Assembly: GCA_014898415.1 (NCBI GenBank)
Contig: RCTD01000036.1
Coordinates: forward strand, 62,001-126,000
DNA: 64,000 bases
Direction of reading: 5' to 3'
From: Stromatinia cepivora
Taxonomy: Eukaryota; Ascomycota; Leotiomycetes; Helotiales; Sclerotiniaceae
The notes below the pieces were generated by a model that ran no database searches, was not told where the DNA came from, and worked only from the letters and a program-made list of their open reading frames with translations. Of this stretch, positions 12,608 through 25,217 are shown one piece after another. The position numbers and the translations under genes were made by a program. The stretch's first letter is position 1. Every line of letters starts with the position of its first letter.

Positions 12608-13356
12608 TTTATCCAGCCAAGAGTAGCTTGCACATACCTTTGGTACTCATCGTTAATCTTTCTTGAGAGGAAGCATACGATCGTTCATACTAAAAATTTA
12701 CTGTGTTACTGCCACCAAGAATTCATTTCCCTGCTTTTACTACTTTCTTTATTTTCAATGTCTAACGACACGATGCACAATCAACAAATCTGGATTTCAT
12801 ATCAACATTATGGCTGGCTGGATTTGTTTTTACCTTTTTAAAAGGAATACAATTTCACTGTTTTCAAATAGTTATCTTCACGAATCATATGATGGTTGGG
12901 GGTGGGATGGAATGGAATGGGTTGATACGGATGCATTGCATGATTGTGTATGAGACTGGAGGGATGCATGGATTGATTTTGAGAGATATGATAGGTGGAT
13001 AATGAATCCATTGGGGAGAATAGTCAGTCATAAAATACTAACTGGATGATGGATAGTGATGAATATATCAATTCGAAGGTCTTATGAGTACCTAATTCTT
13101 TATTCTATATCTGTATCCATGTGTCGATTTGTATTGATTAATCTTATGACATGTAAGTTCGTTTACTTCTTCGTGGTAATGTATATGTATATTGATGAGA
13201 AATCCTTCAAATTATTATGTTCCTATATATCTAGGGCTTGATTCATTGTTGTAGTATGAATTTGGGAAAGGAAGAAGAGAGGGGAAGGGGGAGGAGTGTT
13301 ATTAGTATTCTTATCGTGTTTTGGATTTGTGGAAAATGAGGATTGATGGTATGTTT

Positions 13357-13458
13357 TTCTTGTTCTTGTTCTTGTTCTTGTTCTTGTTCTTGTTCTTGTT
13401 CTTGTTCTTGTTCTTGTTCTTGTTCTTGTTCTTGTTCTTGTTCTTGTTCTTGTTCTTC
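13357..13458. repeat. (TTCTTG)n hexanucleotide microsatellite
   Basis: Seventeen consecutive 6-bp units, the last altered to TTCTTC. On the minus strand it reads as a Glu-Gln repeat inside an open frame of 107 codons; I see nothing else coding there and treat that frame as an artefact of the repeat. Confidence 0.95.
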
Positions 13459-13610
13459 GTTTGATTTTGGCTTGGTTTGACGAAGGGGAAGGGAAGGGAG
13501 AAGGGGAGAGGAAGAGGTGTTGGAATTTGGGGGATTTGGAGGTGATGTATTTATATTACGGTCCAAATGACTGATGAGGATGATGGCCTTGAAATTAAGG
13601 CATATATAAT

Positions 13611-13626
13611 GCTACGCTAGCGTAGC
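13611..13626. repeat. Perfect 16-bp palindrome
   Basis: GCTACGCTAGCGTAGC equals its own reverse complement. It is isolated in non-coding sequence. Its function is unknown. Confidence 0.8.
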
Positions 13627-13811
13627 TCTGCTGCAGACCTCCATACTCGATAAGGGGTTCTACCCTTCTTTAACTAGGTAATCTATTATTTTTCATCGTA
13701 TGTACTAGGTATATGCAGTGTGATGGTTTGATTCGTTAATTGTATTGGGATTTGGAATAAATGTGAGAGTGCACTGTTTGATGCCTGCTGTATGAATATG
13801 GGGGTTGGGAA

Positions 13812-13867
13812 TTGGAACTGGGACTGGGATTGAGAATTGGGATTGGGATTGGGATTGGGATTGGGGG
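13812..13867. repeat. GGGATT/GGGACT-type G-rich hexamer array
   Basis: An imperfect array of TTGGGA/GGGATT units with repeated G3 runs ending in a G5 run. The spacing would allow G-quadruplex formation on the plus strand. It is not the fungal telomere repeat TTAGGG. Confidence 0.75.
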
Positions 13868-14799
13868 ATCGATGGATATTCCAGGAAGATCCAAGAATGC
13901 AGAGTAACAGACAGAAATGAGAGAGATGATCAAAGAAGGGTTTGGAATTGGATGGATATGATGATGCTGAGGTTTAGGAAAGAAATGATGGGAAAAGAGG
14001 AGAAAAGAGGAGAAACGAGGAGAAATAAAATAATGTGATGAAAGAGATGTGTGGAAGATATTGAAAAAGTGAAAAAAGGGAAATTGAGGAGATTATAAGC
14101 GCTAGATCCTGCACTTTCCAGACATTTCTCTGCAATTTCCTCATCACCTACTGCCTTGTGTGCCAAGCTTCTTTAAACATCCATGGCTTGCGGCACAGCA
14201 ACAACAACCAGCGGATTTTCGAGGTGTAACATTTTCTGGATTTTTAGATTTGAGTCCATGGCTCTCTTGCTAGAATGCATGTCTGATACTTATGACATCA
14301 AAGTACCTTAATCTTAGCATTGAAGAAAACTCGGTTACATTAACATAAAGAAGTAAACGAGCGGCTCATTGTAAAATCTAACCAATAATTACATGGCGTT
14401 GATTCGTTCATTATCCGATGGGTGGATAAACCACCTGGTAATTTATTTGGTTGAGCCCTTGCAAGTGACAACGGTCCGGACCGAGGAAATGAAGTAAGTA
14501 ACTTGCAGAGAAAACGGAATGAACAGAGACAGAAAGAGCTCTTCTTTGAGCTCAATGCTAAGCTAGTTCTACGTGCAGTACCTGTGACCTAGAATACCAA
14601 CGTCCCCACTTCACCACTGCATTACAGGGCCAGGAAGGACAGGAGAAGCGCTTATCGGAGTACATCTTAGATAATTATAGCTTCTTTCAAATCTTGTTGA
14701 ATATGAAGAATATTGTATGATTATAACTTTAAGTTCAACATCAATACCATAAAAAGTGCTAGTAGAGCAACATCTTTGCATCGCAAGCTTCAAATAGCA

Positions 14800-15657
14800 A
14801 AACATCAATATATTATAATTTTATTTGTTAAATCTATTTTATTTTTTTAAACAATATATTTTACAAATTGTGTATTCTATTGATATTTGATTATATCATT
14901 AATAAAAATCTGAATAATCAAATATTCTATATACATTTGTTTACTAATTCCTTTATTTTGTATATAAAATTAAAAAAATTAAAATATATATTTTAATAGT
15001 ATATTGCAAAAAGAAAAAAAAAATTGTAAGATTTTATATTATAAATAATCAAAAAAGTAGAATTAAAAGAATAAACAATAGATTGAATTATATATAAATA
15101 ATATATAAGAAAATTTAATAATGAAATAATTGATTATTCAAAAAAAAAGAAATCTTCTTTTTATATTTAATTATAAAGAATAGTATAATTATAATATCTT
15201 TAGAAATATCAATTATTTTATAATGAAACAAACAATTTATAAAAATATAAAATATTTATAATAACTTTGTTTCTTTTTATATTCTATAATTAATATCAGA
15301 AACCTATTTGTCGGGATAACTGTATACGAGGAAGTGAAGCTTATCAACAAACGTATAGAACTCTTTGGTTATTAATACGTTTTGATTTGCCTAGAGAGCT
15401 AGAAACTATGGAGGGTGAAGAATTATATAATGGTGTATGCCGAGGCACTAGTGCGAGCACTAGTGCGCACGTGATCCTTACCATCCTTACCATCCTTACC
15501 ATGCACGTGATTCATATTCCGACACTATTTATCGAAATAAAGCTTTCAGTTTTATAAATCATCTATTCTAATACTATTAAATACCAGATTTCATAGATAT
15601 AAAGTTTTATATAATATTATTTTTTATATTAGATATTCTTATTCAAATCTTAGTATT
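14800..15657. other. AT-rich RIP-like sequence with a GC-normal island at about 15,295-15,535
   Basis: Mostly A and T with many stops in all frames. The island at about 15,295-15,535 has normal composition and holds CACTAGTGC repeats near 15,447-15,463, three CTTACCATC units near 15,476-15,502 and two CACGTGAT sites flanking those units. I see no coding frame; it could be an LTR or other repeat edge that escaped mutation. Confidence 0.5.
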
Positions 15658-15823
15658 TGTTGGAAATGAGGCCATCATAGGATTAGAATTGAGGTCACGT
15701 GATCACAATGGCGCATAGACCATATTTGGGGATAACCTCAATTCTACTCCTACTAGAGATATAGATCCTTAGTTCAACCTACATAGTCAACAATACTACT
15801 ACTTCCTGCACCAAAAGTTAACA
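15658..15823 (+). mobile_element. Solo LTR of the Ty1/copia family (166 bp), little mutated
   Basis: Starts TGTTGGAAATGAGG and ends AGTTAACA. It is flanked by a 5-bp target-site duplication GTATT at 15653-15657 and 15824-15828. The same 166 bp recurs in reverse orientation at 27480-27645 and 32800-32965 and forward at 59837-60002. This copy keeps CpA sites (CCTGCACC) that read TpA (CCTGTATC) in the 59,837 copy, so it is the least RIP-affected. No internal sequence remains, as expected from LTR-LTR recombination. Confidence 0.93.
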
Positions 15824-15828
15824 GTATT

Positions 15829-18497
15829 GTTAATTGTTGAATTATAACAAATTATCGTTTTTTGATTCGTTTATTGAATTAATATTGATATATTTAATTT
15901 AAATTAAAATCCAATCGCTTTAGATTATCAAAGAAATCTTCAGGATGAAAATTATATCCTTACCGAATTCGTAAAATATATATAGCAATTTATCAAAAAA
16001 AAATTGTTTTTAATAAAAACTATTAAAAACTAATTTGATATTAAATCTTTTAATTATTATTAAGGAAATCCGAAATTCGGGGTATGGAGTAAATCAGAAT
16101 ATCAATATTTATATATTCTTCCCTAAAAAATACTTAATACGAAATAACAACAAAATATAAAACTTTACAAATCAAATAAAGGTATTTAACAATTATATAT
16201 ACAATATTTGTATTTATAGAATCATTAAACTAAAGAATATCCAAAAGTTTATTAACAATTTACCCGAATTTCAAAATCTGAAACTTGCAATTCACAAAAC
16301 TTCAAACACACATCAAACAAATTTCTACTCAAAAAATCTACTCAAATTAATAAAAACATTATAAAATAAATATATTAATCCAATTCTTAAAACAATCATT
16401 ATAATCGATTTTAAAATATATAACAAATTCAATATAGATTTAACTATAAATAAAACGAGCCCTAATATTAACGTCAAAACCATTGTGGAGAAGAGTATGG
16501 CTAAATTAGCCGAGAATAAAGACAATCGCTTCTTAATTCGAAAACATTTTAATATTATCATTCAGCTAGACAAATAGACAAGCGATCTTAAATTAGCCGT
16601 CGAGTATTGATCGGTGGACTTGCGATTGATAGGATTGATGAATGGCTTGATGGATGGATTGATGAATTGTTACAGATAGGATCCTGATTGCGGATGTCTC
16701 TGGGTATGAACTTATCAACAGAAATCGGAGTTATGTGAAGGATGTGGTGCATTTATTTCAAATTGCATTGTGCTCGGAGGTAGCCTTGTGTGGTTAGTGA
16801 TGTGTTTAGTGAAGTAATGTATTTAGTAATAGATGGATATCGAGTAGTAATTGTGGGCGGCCCACATTATAGAATTATATACAAATTTAAAAAAACATGA
16901 AGGTCTTGAATAACTTTTCAATAAAAATAATTAAAAATGAAGTATCAATTTTATTGAAATCTTTAAATCATATTGTACAAAATAAATCTAGTTTTAAAAA
17001 TTTATCATTTGTAAATAATATTTTATTACTAATTGAAAAATTATCTATATAAAATTTTATATAGAATAAAATATGAATATGAATAAAAGATTATCTATAA
17101 ATTATTATATGTAATAATTTAATCTATTTTATATAAAATATTTCAAAGATTCTAAAAAGATTAATAGTTTATTTCTAGTTATTTTTGTTGAAAAATTATT
17201 CAAGATTTCTGTGTTTTTTAAATTTTTATATAAATCATATACAAATTGAAAATCGAAAATTCAACCTTTAATATTTTGATGAAAAAAATTGAAAAAAATC
17301 TGAAATTCTTAATATTTCTTTATATTTATATAATGAATTTGTAATTAAAATTTCATTCAATTATATTAATTCGTTATAAAGTTATTAATAGACGAAAATG
17401 ATGATTTTTGGTATAAAATGATGATCGGAAAGTAGGGGTGGTCGGAAACTAGAGTACTTGATTTAAGTTTATTTTCTATTATAAGCTAGTTTTCGTTTAT
17501 AGTACGAGCATCTTTGAAATAAATCATATACAAATTCAAATTCGGAAATTCAATCTTAAATATTTTTACGAAAAAAATCATGAAAAATCTAAAATTTTCA
17601 GAATTTATTGATAATTATATAATGAATCTATATTCAAAATTTCATTCGATTATATTCATAAATAAGAAAATTAAAAATACAAAAAATCGTGATTTTTGAT
17701 GTGAACGGTGGCCGGAAACTAGAGGTGGTCGGAAACTAGAGTGCTTGACTTACACTTCAATCTTACGAAATTGAAACTATTCTCAGATTTTGAAAGCTAT
17801 AACAAAAATTTCGAAATTCAGATTTTCCATAATGAATATTTGAATTTTAATCGACGATATATTGAATTTTCGTAATATAATTATAAAAATATAAAAATTT
17901 GAAAGAGATCTTTAATAATTTTAATGTTCTAATTATAATTATAATTAATATTTTAATACTAAAATTAAATTATACTTTTTATACGAACAGAGACTTTGTT
18001 AAAATTATTAAAAGCTTCAAAATTATTATAGTTATTAAATTTTTATTGAAAATCTTGAAAGCTTCGAAAAATTCTAAATTTTAAAGGATGAAAATTTTTG
18101 AAGATTTTTCCTATTTACTTTTCGAATAGAAGCGCGAGAAACTAGAACTGAATACGATTAGACTCATAGCGAGTTAAATGAGTTAATGTAACGCAAACGC
18201 CGTAAAGAGCTGATAAATCAGGGTTAGTAAACACTTTGGAAAAGCGTTCAGGTTCAAGAAATTGAGGTTGCGCATTTTATTATAAACTAGGTTGACCTTT
18301 TCTGCTGTATGTTACCGCCTTCCTAATTAAGCTGGTAACAGGGCTCAACTGTTCTATAACTGACGATCGAAAGATCGATAATCCTGAAAGGATTATATAT
18401 GCTAGCTACAGGTATGTGATTGGTCTCGAACACTAGTCGCTCGTGATCTGAACGGTGCGATCGGTCCTACGAAGAAATTCCTTCGGAATAACGCCAC
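15829..18497. other. AT-rich sequence with two GC-normal islands
   Basis: No intact gene. Islands of normal composition lie at about 16,590-16,870 and 18,120-18,497; the rest is RIP-like. A two-copy tandem repeat sits at 17,232-17,752. The 18,120-18,497 island abuts the left end of the pogo-like transposon and is probably the ancestral sequence upstream of the 2EXR gene now at 37,079 (see findings). Confidence 0.5.
17232..17752. repeat. Degenerate direct repeat, period 289 bp, two copies
   Basis: The second copy starts at 17521 (AAATCATATACAAATT, matching 17232). Both copies carry GGTGGTCGGAAACTAGAGT about 200 bp later (near 17436 and 17726). The copies differ mainly at A/T positions, as after RIP. 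Identity is unknown. Confidence 0.75.
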
Positions 18498-18499
18498 TA

Positions 18500-20529
18500 C
18501 AGAAAAACTTGGCTATACCGGACTGGGATATACCGGAATCTTGGATATACCGGAATTTTTTTTCCTTTTTTCCGAAATTTATATGGGAATACCGGAATTT
18601 CGATGAAAACCGGAATATTGGATTGAATTGATTGAATTCTGGTATAAATCTTTATTATTGATTAATATATTATATATTAATAAAAATGAATTTTTGAATA
18701 TAGTAATATTATTATTATCGTTATTATTGTTGTCAAAAAAGCCGAAAAGAATTGGTCATTATAATTTTCGAATCAATTTATCAAATCAACAAAAAAAAGT
18801 TTTAAGAGTATAATAATAGAATTCTAAATATAGAAAAAGGAAATACGATGATATAATAATATAGTATAAAGTTCAATATAATATAAAGTTGAAGAAATCG
18901 ATTATTAATGATCTTTTAAGTATAAAATTCGAATAATTCAATCGAATAGAATTCATATAATACGAATTAAATTAATATAAAACTCGGCCTTTTATATACT
19001 CTACTTTCGAAAAAACTTTATTTGAATAACAGATTCGATATAATCGTTATTCCGATATAGAATCTATTACAAATAATATTTTATATCTAAAAGCTATAGA
19101 ATTCTAGAAAAAACTTTCTGAATATAAAAATAAACCTTTATTATTCGATGAAGAGAAGATTTGATTAATTAATTTTATTAATGATTTCAAGAAATATAGT
19201 TCTATACAAAAAAGATATTAATTCGATGAGAAAACTTTTATAGATATAGATTCTGAATCAGAAATTATAATAAAAGAGATATAATATATTATAATTTTAT
19301 ATAATACAGATGATATCTATAATTATAATGAAATAAGATTTTTTTGAAAAAATAAATCAGATTATATATTTTCTATATTCGAATTTATTAACAAAAAAAA
19401 GGAAAAAGTTTGATTTATAATATTCTTTATTAATAATTCTATAAGTATTTATAAATTCCCTTTATAGATTATTGGGAAAATATATATTCTATAAATATTT
19501 AGAAGATCAAAATTGACAATTCTTGATAATTTAGAAATGAAATATTAATCGAATTCAAAATTCTAAATAAATAATAGGATTTTCGCTGAATATTTTATAT
19601 AATTTGATAGGATTATAAAACAAATGAAAAAGAAAGCTTTATTTATTATGAATAATTTCTTTATATATGAATTAATTGTTATTACTTTTCTTAAAACTGG
19701 TAAGTTATATAATATGAAGATTATATAATTATCCCCAAATTCTATATCTAAATTTCAATTTTTCGATTAAAATATTATACAGAATTGGAAGCTTTATTTA
19801 TAACAACAAATTGTTAGATTCATAATTGAATATTTTGATAATGATTTGAATTATTCTAAAAAATTTAATATTCTAAAAGTGATTAGATAAGGGATATTAA
19901 TTTAAGAAAATATCAAAACGAATATTATTTCGAATTGCTGGAATAAATTATAATATATCGATCTGAAATCATAACCCTCGATATTATTAATGATATAACA
20001 AAATTCTAAAAAGGCTTTAAAGTTTTTACGCTTCATTTTAATATAATTAAAACATCAAGGCATTATAGTTAATATCCCTGATATACAAGAGTATGTTTTA
20101 TTTTATTCAAAACGTATTATTGAGAATAACGATAATCTGGATATTCTAATTGATAATATTATTCAAATTAAAAAAATGATTGAAGAAAACAAAGAAGATA
20201 ACAGAATAGAAGAAAAGATTGAATTTTCTATTAATGATTTTAAAATTCTTAAAGTTATTTAGATTTTAATTAAATATCAAAAATAATAAAGTATTTCTAA
20301 TATAAATCTAATTAAGAATCTATACAAAAGAGAATGTAAAGTAAAATTTAAATCTGATCAAAAGAGAATACAAGATATTATACTAGATTACTTTAATATA
20401 AAATGAAGTTGATGATTTTGAACCATATAATATTGATACTTTGATGCCTTATCATTTTTATACCGGAATCTTGAATATACCGGATTTGATTGATCGAAAA
20501 TCTCAGTCCGGTATAACCAAGTTCTTCTG
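18500..20529 (+). mobile_element. pogo-like (Tc1/mariner superfamily) DNA transposon, RIP-degraded, 2,030 bp
   Basis: Terminal inverted repeats of about 30 bp: the left end starts CAGAAAAACTTGGCTATACC and the right end, reverse complemented, starts CAGAAGAACTTGGTTATACC, with few mismatches. The flanks are TA at 18498-18499 and 20530-20531, the superfamily's target site. Several ACCGGA(A) motifs lie just inside both ends. The plus strand at about 19,730-20,150 retains the pattern of a DDE_1 transposase C-terminal region (a PNSISKFQFFDQNIIQNW-like stretch, then NCW), broken by many stops. This is a dead element; autonomy before decay is inferred. Confidence 0.85.
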
Positions 20530-20970
20530 TACTGTAAATCTTACCATCGCTTCTGGGTATTTAACCGATTTCCCTACATCGTGCACGACCCCACATCTTA
20601 CACGCCCCTTATATTCCTACTACAATCATTTCAAAATTCGATATTAATTATAAATTATAAGATATAAAGCTACAATTCTTTTTGAGCAATAAAGAGATAT
20701 AGTATTATCCTATAGAATTAAAAAACCTTTACATTTTCAATTTCGACGAAATTTTGATATATCGTCCGGCCTTTGAATATAATACCCCCCCCTTTTCTTC
20801 TATTATTGATTTATCAATCTCTACAATATTATAATCCTTTATAGTTTTTTAGGATATTAGATTTATAATAGAAAAACGTTTTTGAATTATTTGTACTTTT
20901 TTAATAAAAGATATTAATAATTTCCGAGCTCTTTTCATCCCCTTTTTGGTATTATATATAATTTGATGAT

Positions 20971-21254
20971 TGTCACGAATCGTGAACCACAGGAGACTAA
21001 CCACGTGATACCTCTTATCTCCCATATCAATTTATGAGCTGATCATCTGTATGTATATGTTACGAATCATACGATTTAATATAGTAAAATAGTAATCCTA
21101 ATAATGTATATATATAATTCTGCAGTTTACAAATAAGTATTTGTGTATATATATATCTAATCGCTTTTTATGAATTATAGTTCTTCAATTGTAGATTCTA
21201 AAGAATATAATTGATTTTGTTTATTCAATTTTATTATAGTTTTTATATATTATA
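20971..21254 (+). repeat. 5' LTR of the gypsy element (284 bp)
   Basis: Starts TGTCACGAATCGTGAACCAC, aligns end to end with 34910-35193 and, in reverse, with 50190-50448. Its first half keeps a near-normal sequence while its 3' end is mutated (TTATTATAGTTTTTATATAT against CTACTACGGCTCTTGTATGT in the 3' LTR). Confidence 0.9.
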
Positions 21255-23542
21255 TTATCTACAATTCATTTATAAATATCCGGTTATTTGATAATCTCCC
21301 AAATAATACTTTATTTTAATAATATTTTCTTAAATGAACTTTTATAAATATTATATTTAAAGGAAGAAGATCTATTTCGATTTAATCGACAAAGATATAA
21401 ATATCTTTAGAAATGTATTATTACTTTCATAATATAATGAACTCTTCCTTTTATACGCTCCAAATCTTTGAAAGTATATTCTGAGGAACCCTCTCTTTTT
21501 TCTCAATTATTTTAACAACTCTTTGAAGAAAATATAAATACAGAATTGGATAATATTACTATTGGAAGAAAGAAAATTAATAAAGAGAAGATTCTAATAT
21601 ATGAAATCGATGTTCCCAATAATTCAATTGCTCTTTCCAAATTATTATTACAATTATAAGATCTTTATATAATAATTATAAGTTTGAAAAAAAAGAATCG
21701 AAAATTGAAAATTATAATGATAATAAGTTTTGTAATAGTATAATTTCTTTTTGAATCCCAAATAATATTTATATAAGTATTCAGATCAATAATAGTATTT
21801 AAAACTCTTTTTATTCTTTTAATCGAAATCCAAGGATCTTTATTTAAATAAATCCGAAGATTCTGAAATCAGAAGAAGAAAATTTTGATTAAATGATTTG
21901 ATTACTTAAGGCCCTTCGATAAGTTTCCTTTTCTTTTAGGAAATGATAATTTATCTAATAATTAAGGATCCTTTTATTCAAAAAATCAATCTAATCGATC
22001 AAAATTGTATTCCTGTATTAATTACAACTTATAATAAGATATATATATACTAAAATCTATAAATCTTATTATTAAATTTAACAATAGTATTGAATCTAAA
22101 GCTAATTTGTAGTAATTATTGGTTATAGAATAATTCGAATTGTATATTATATTATTTAAGAATGAAATATAATATTGTATATATGTAATCGATTAAATCG
22201 AATCGGAAGTACAAATATATTATTATGTTTTTTATATATAAATATCCCGATTTATAATATTCGAATTAATCGAATAATTTGTAATGATTTATTGGAATTC
22301 GGCCGAAATCGATGATATTTGTTTTCAATATAAGATATAGATTATATTTAATACGATTTGATATAGCAATTTCCTAGAATAATATAGGAAATTTAGATTA
22401 TTTGTTATCCAAATGGAGATTATCGATAATAAAATTCTATTTAGGGATTTCGAATAAAAGATTTCTAATTTTCTTTTATAAATAATAATAATATTTCTTA
22501 AAGATTATAAGATTATAAAAGAATTTATAAATATATTTATTAAAGTAAATCAAAATGAAATTTTATTATAAAAATGAAATCGATATTGTATTAATTGAAA
22601 AGCTTTTATAATTATTTATAAATCAATGATTACTATAAATCTTTTGTAATCCTTTTGAAGTTTTAATAATTTCAATTTTGGAATCTTTATATTCCCGAAA
22701 TCATTTTCATTTTGGAATGTTTCTCCTGGATATACCGGCTTTGTTGTATTCAATAATTATTCGAATTTCAAATGTTCATTGCTTTCTTTTTTTCCTGGAA
22801 TAATATATATATCGATGCTTTATATCGATAATCTTAATAAAATTGAGATAATATAAAAAGAAATAAAAGAATTCGAAGAATATTAGAATATCAAAAAAGA
22901 TTTTAGTTTAGAAATTATAATTGAAATTATATAGAATACTTATTTAAAAGAAGAAAAATATTTAAAATTAAATATTTAGATTCTGTTTCTATTTTAAACG
23001 TTATATAAAATATAAGATTTTTTGATTTAATTAAATTTATAAAAGGAAAAGTATTTATTCTTTTTTGTAATTTTTCGAAAAATAATTATATTTATTAATC
23101 AAAAGTATTTATTAATTTTAAAATAAATAGATTTGTTTTTATTAATATTATACTCTTTATTTGTTTATTTCTTATATTTAAATCAAGAATTATATTATTT
23201 GAAGTTTCAATTGAAATTAAAGAATATAATAATATATAAGGTTATACTATTATCTATTTCATATTCTTTAATTTAATAATCGATAATTATGAATAATCTT
23301 TTATCCTTTTCTTTATTATTGAATTAAAGAATTATAATATTATTTTAAGTAGACTTTGGTTATCAGAGATTCGAGCGAAATTCAATTGCTTCAATTGATA
23401 TTTTAAATGATTTAAAGAGAAACCCTGTATTATCTTCTATTCGAATAATCTTTTCGTTATTTAATTATTCCTTTATAAACAGAAAATCGATCGATTAACT
23501 CAACAAAATGCTGATCAACAAAATGATCAATTCGAAGAATAT

Positions 23543-25217
23543 TGTCACGAGATACACGTGATCGCGTCCGATCGGGCTAGTACGGTATTAAGCTTTAAAT
23601 CGATTATATATATAGCTTCATAGCACTCTTTCTTTAGCTTTGTAGCTTTTAATTCTAAGGTTGATCTTTAAATGTTTATTGAATTCGTTATATTATTAAA
23701 AGCTTTTTTAGATAAGAAATGGAATAATATTTATATATGTTTATGTATATTTCGCTTGTTCTTGTTTAGGTATATACTTTTGTTCTTTTGTTTGTATATA
23801 AATCTTCTTGATATTATTCGAAAATGTTGTTTTTTTTTTTATTCTTAATTTCTAAGTTATGGATTATAATTCGATAAATCTTGTGATTGTAGAATTTTAT
23901 GGCGAAGTGATTCGTTAGTGGGATGAAATCTTGTTTTTATGTTTTTTGATTCTTGAATATACTTTTGTTGTTTATACTCTTTTTTATTTGAAATCCTTTC
24001 TTTCTGATTCTGAAAAGTTCAATAGTAGCTTTCAAAAGTTTGATATTTGGCTTTCTTCGATTCGAATGAAACTATAAGTAGATGGTGCTGTGATTGGCGA
24101 TTTTATAATTCAATTTTATTATATTTATTTCAATCTCGAATTTCATGTATAAATTATAATATTATTTTAGCTTTCTTTTTTTGATTAAAACGTTCTTTTA
24201 GATTATACGATGATTTTAAATCAATTTATATATATTTACAATAATCCGAATAAAATTCAAAAAATTGAAAACAAATTATTCATTTTTAAATAAAGAATCG
24301 ATTCTTTATATATTTATATTGTAAAATTCGAAAAGATTTTTTATGAAATTAAAGATCAGAATTGATCCGATTCGAATAAGATTTCAATCTTTCGTAATAG
24401 ATTCAATATTACTTTTAAAAATCATTTTTCTCAATAACTTTCTCTTTTCTATTTTTATCCTGATTTTGTTCAGATTATATAATAATTAATTATTTATATA
24501 ATAAATGGATTCTTTATATTATTTTATTTTAATAAATCTAAAGTCTTATATATATTACAGAATCTATTCCATTTTTGGAATTATAATTTAATGAATATTA
24601 GCAATCTTAATATTATTGATACTTTTAACCCTTTTGATATCCAATTGGATAAATCTGATTATATTTTGATTCTATTTTATATATAAGTATCCGAGTTTTC
24701 TTCTTTTAAAAAAACTCTTTTGTATAAGTAAAATAAATATATATAATATAAAAGTATTTTCTATTGAATATAAATCTATTCGCTAAATCTATATTAAGGA
24801 ATCCGAAATCGATAAAAGTCTGTTTTGGTTATTATATTGATTATTAAGCCCGAAAATAATGATAATGAAGATCTAAAAGAGATAATCAATAGCTGATATT
24901 TTGAAGATCGCTTAAAGGAGGTATATAGTATAATGGATGTATATTTGTTAATTGTAATATATACTTTACATCAAATATTTTTAGAAAAAAACGATTAATG
25001 ATTATTTTGTATTTAATTCATTCGTTTAAAGTGAATTCGAAGTGAACTTTTTAAAAGGAAAAGGTAGTATCATGAGATACACATAATCATATTTGATTGG
25101 ATTAGTATAGTACTAAGCTTCGAGCCGATCATATATATAACTTCGTAGCATTCTCTCTTTAGCTCTGTAGCTTTTAATTCTAAGGTTGATCTCTAAACGT
25201 TTGTTGGGTTCGTCACA
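23543..25217 (+). mobile_element. Short non-autonomous LTR element (TRIM/LARD-like), 1,675 bp, nested in the gypsy element
   Basis: Direct repeats of exactly 150 bp at 23543-23692 and 25068-25217. The first starts TGTCACGAGATACACG and the second ends GGGTTCGTCACA. The 5-bp duplication AATAT lies at 23538-23542 and 25218-25222. A purine-rich tract (AAAAGGAAAAGG) precedes the second LTR, as a polypurine tract should. The 1.38 kb interior has no recognisable gag or pol in any frame, so it must have moved with proteins from elsewhere. The first LTR keeps more CpG and CpA sites than the second. Confidence 0.85.

Larger units (their letters stand above)
12608..14800. other. Intergenic region with 3' UTR and simple repeats
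   Basis: About 2.2 kb after Def1. No coding frame is convincing. It holds a TTCTTG hexamer array (13357-13458), a 16-bp perfect palindrome (13611-13626), a GGGATT-type G-rich array (about 13812-13867) and GAGGAGAAA-type purine repeats (about 13985-14028). Base composition falls sharply after about 14,790, where the AT-rich block starts. Confidence 0.55.

Noticed and set aside
13243..13566. Glu-Gln repeat protein of 107 codons
   Set aside because: Frame exists only through the TTCTTG array; flanks have no coding character.
18187..18502. The island starting TGTAACGC and ending CACTACA as an LTR
   Set aside because: Flanking 5-bp sequences do not match and no second copy is in the window; the end overlaps the pogo-like element's TA site.
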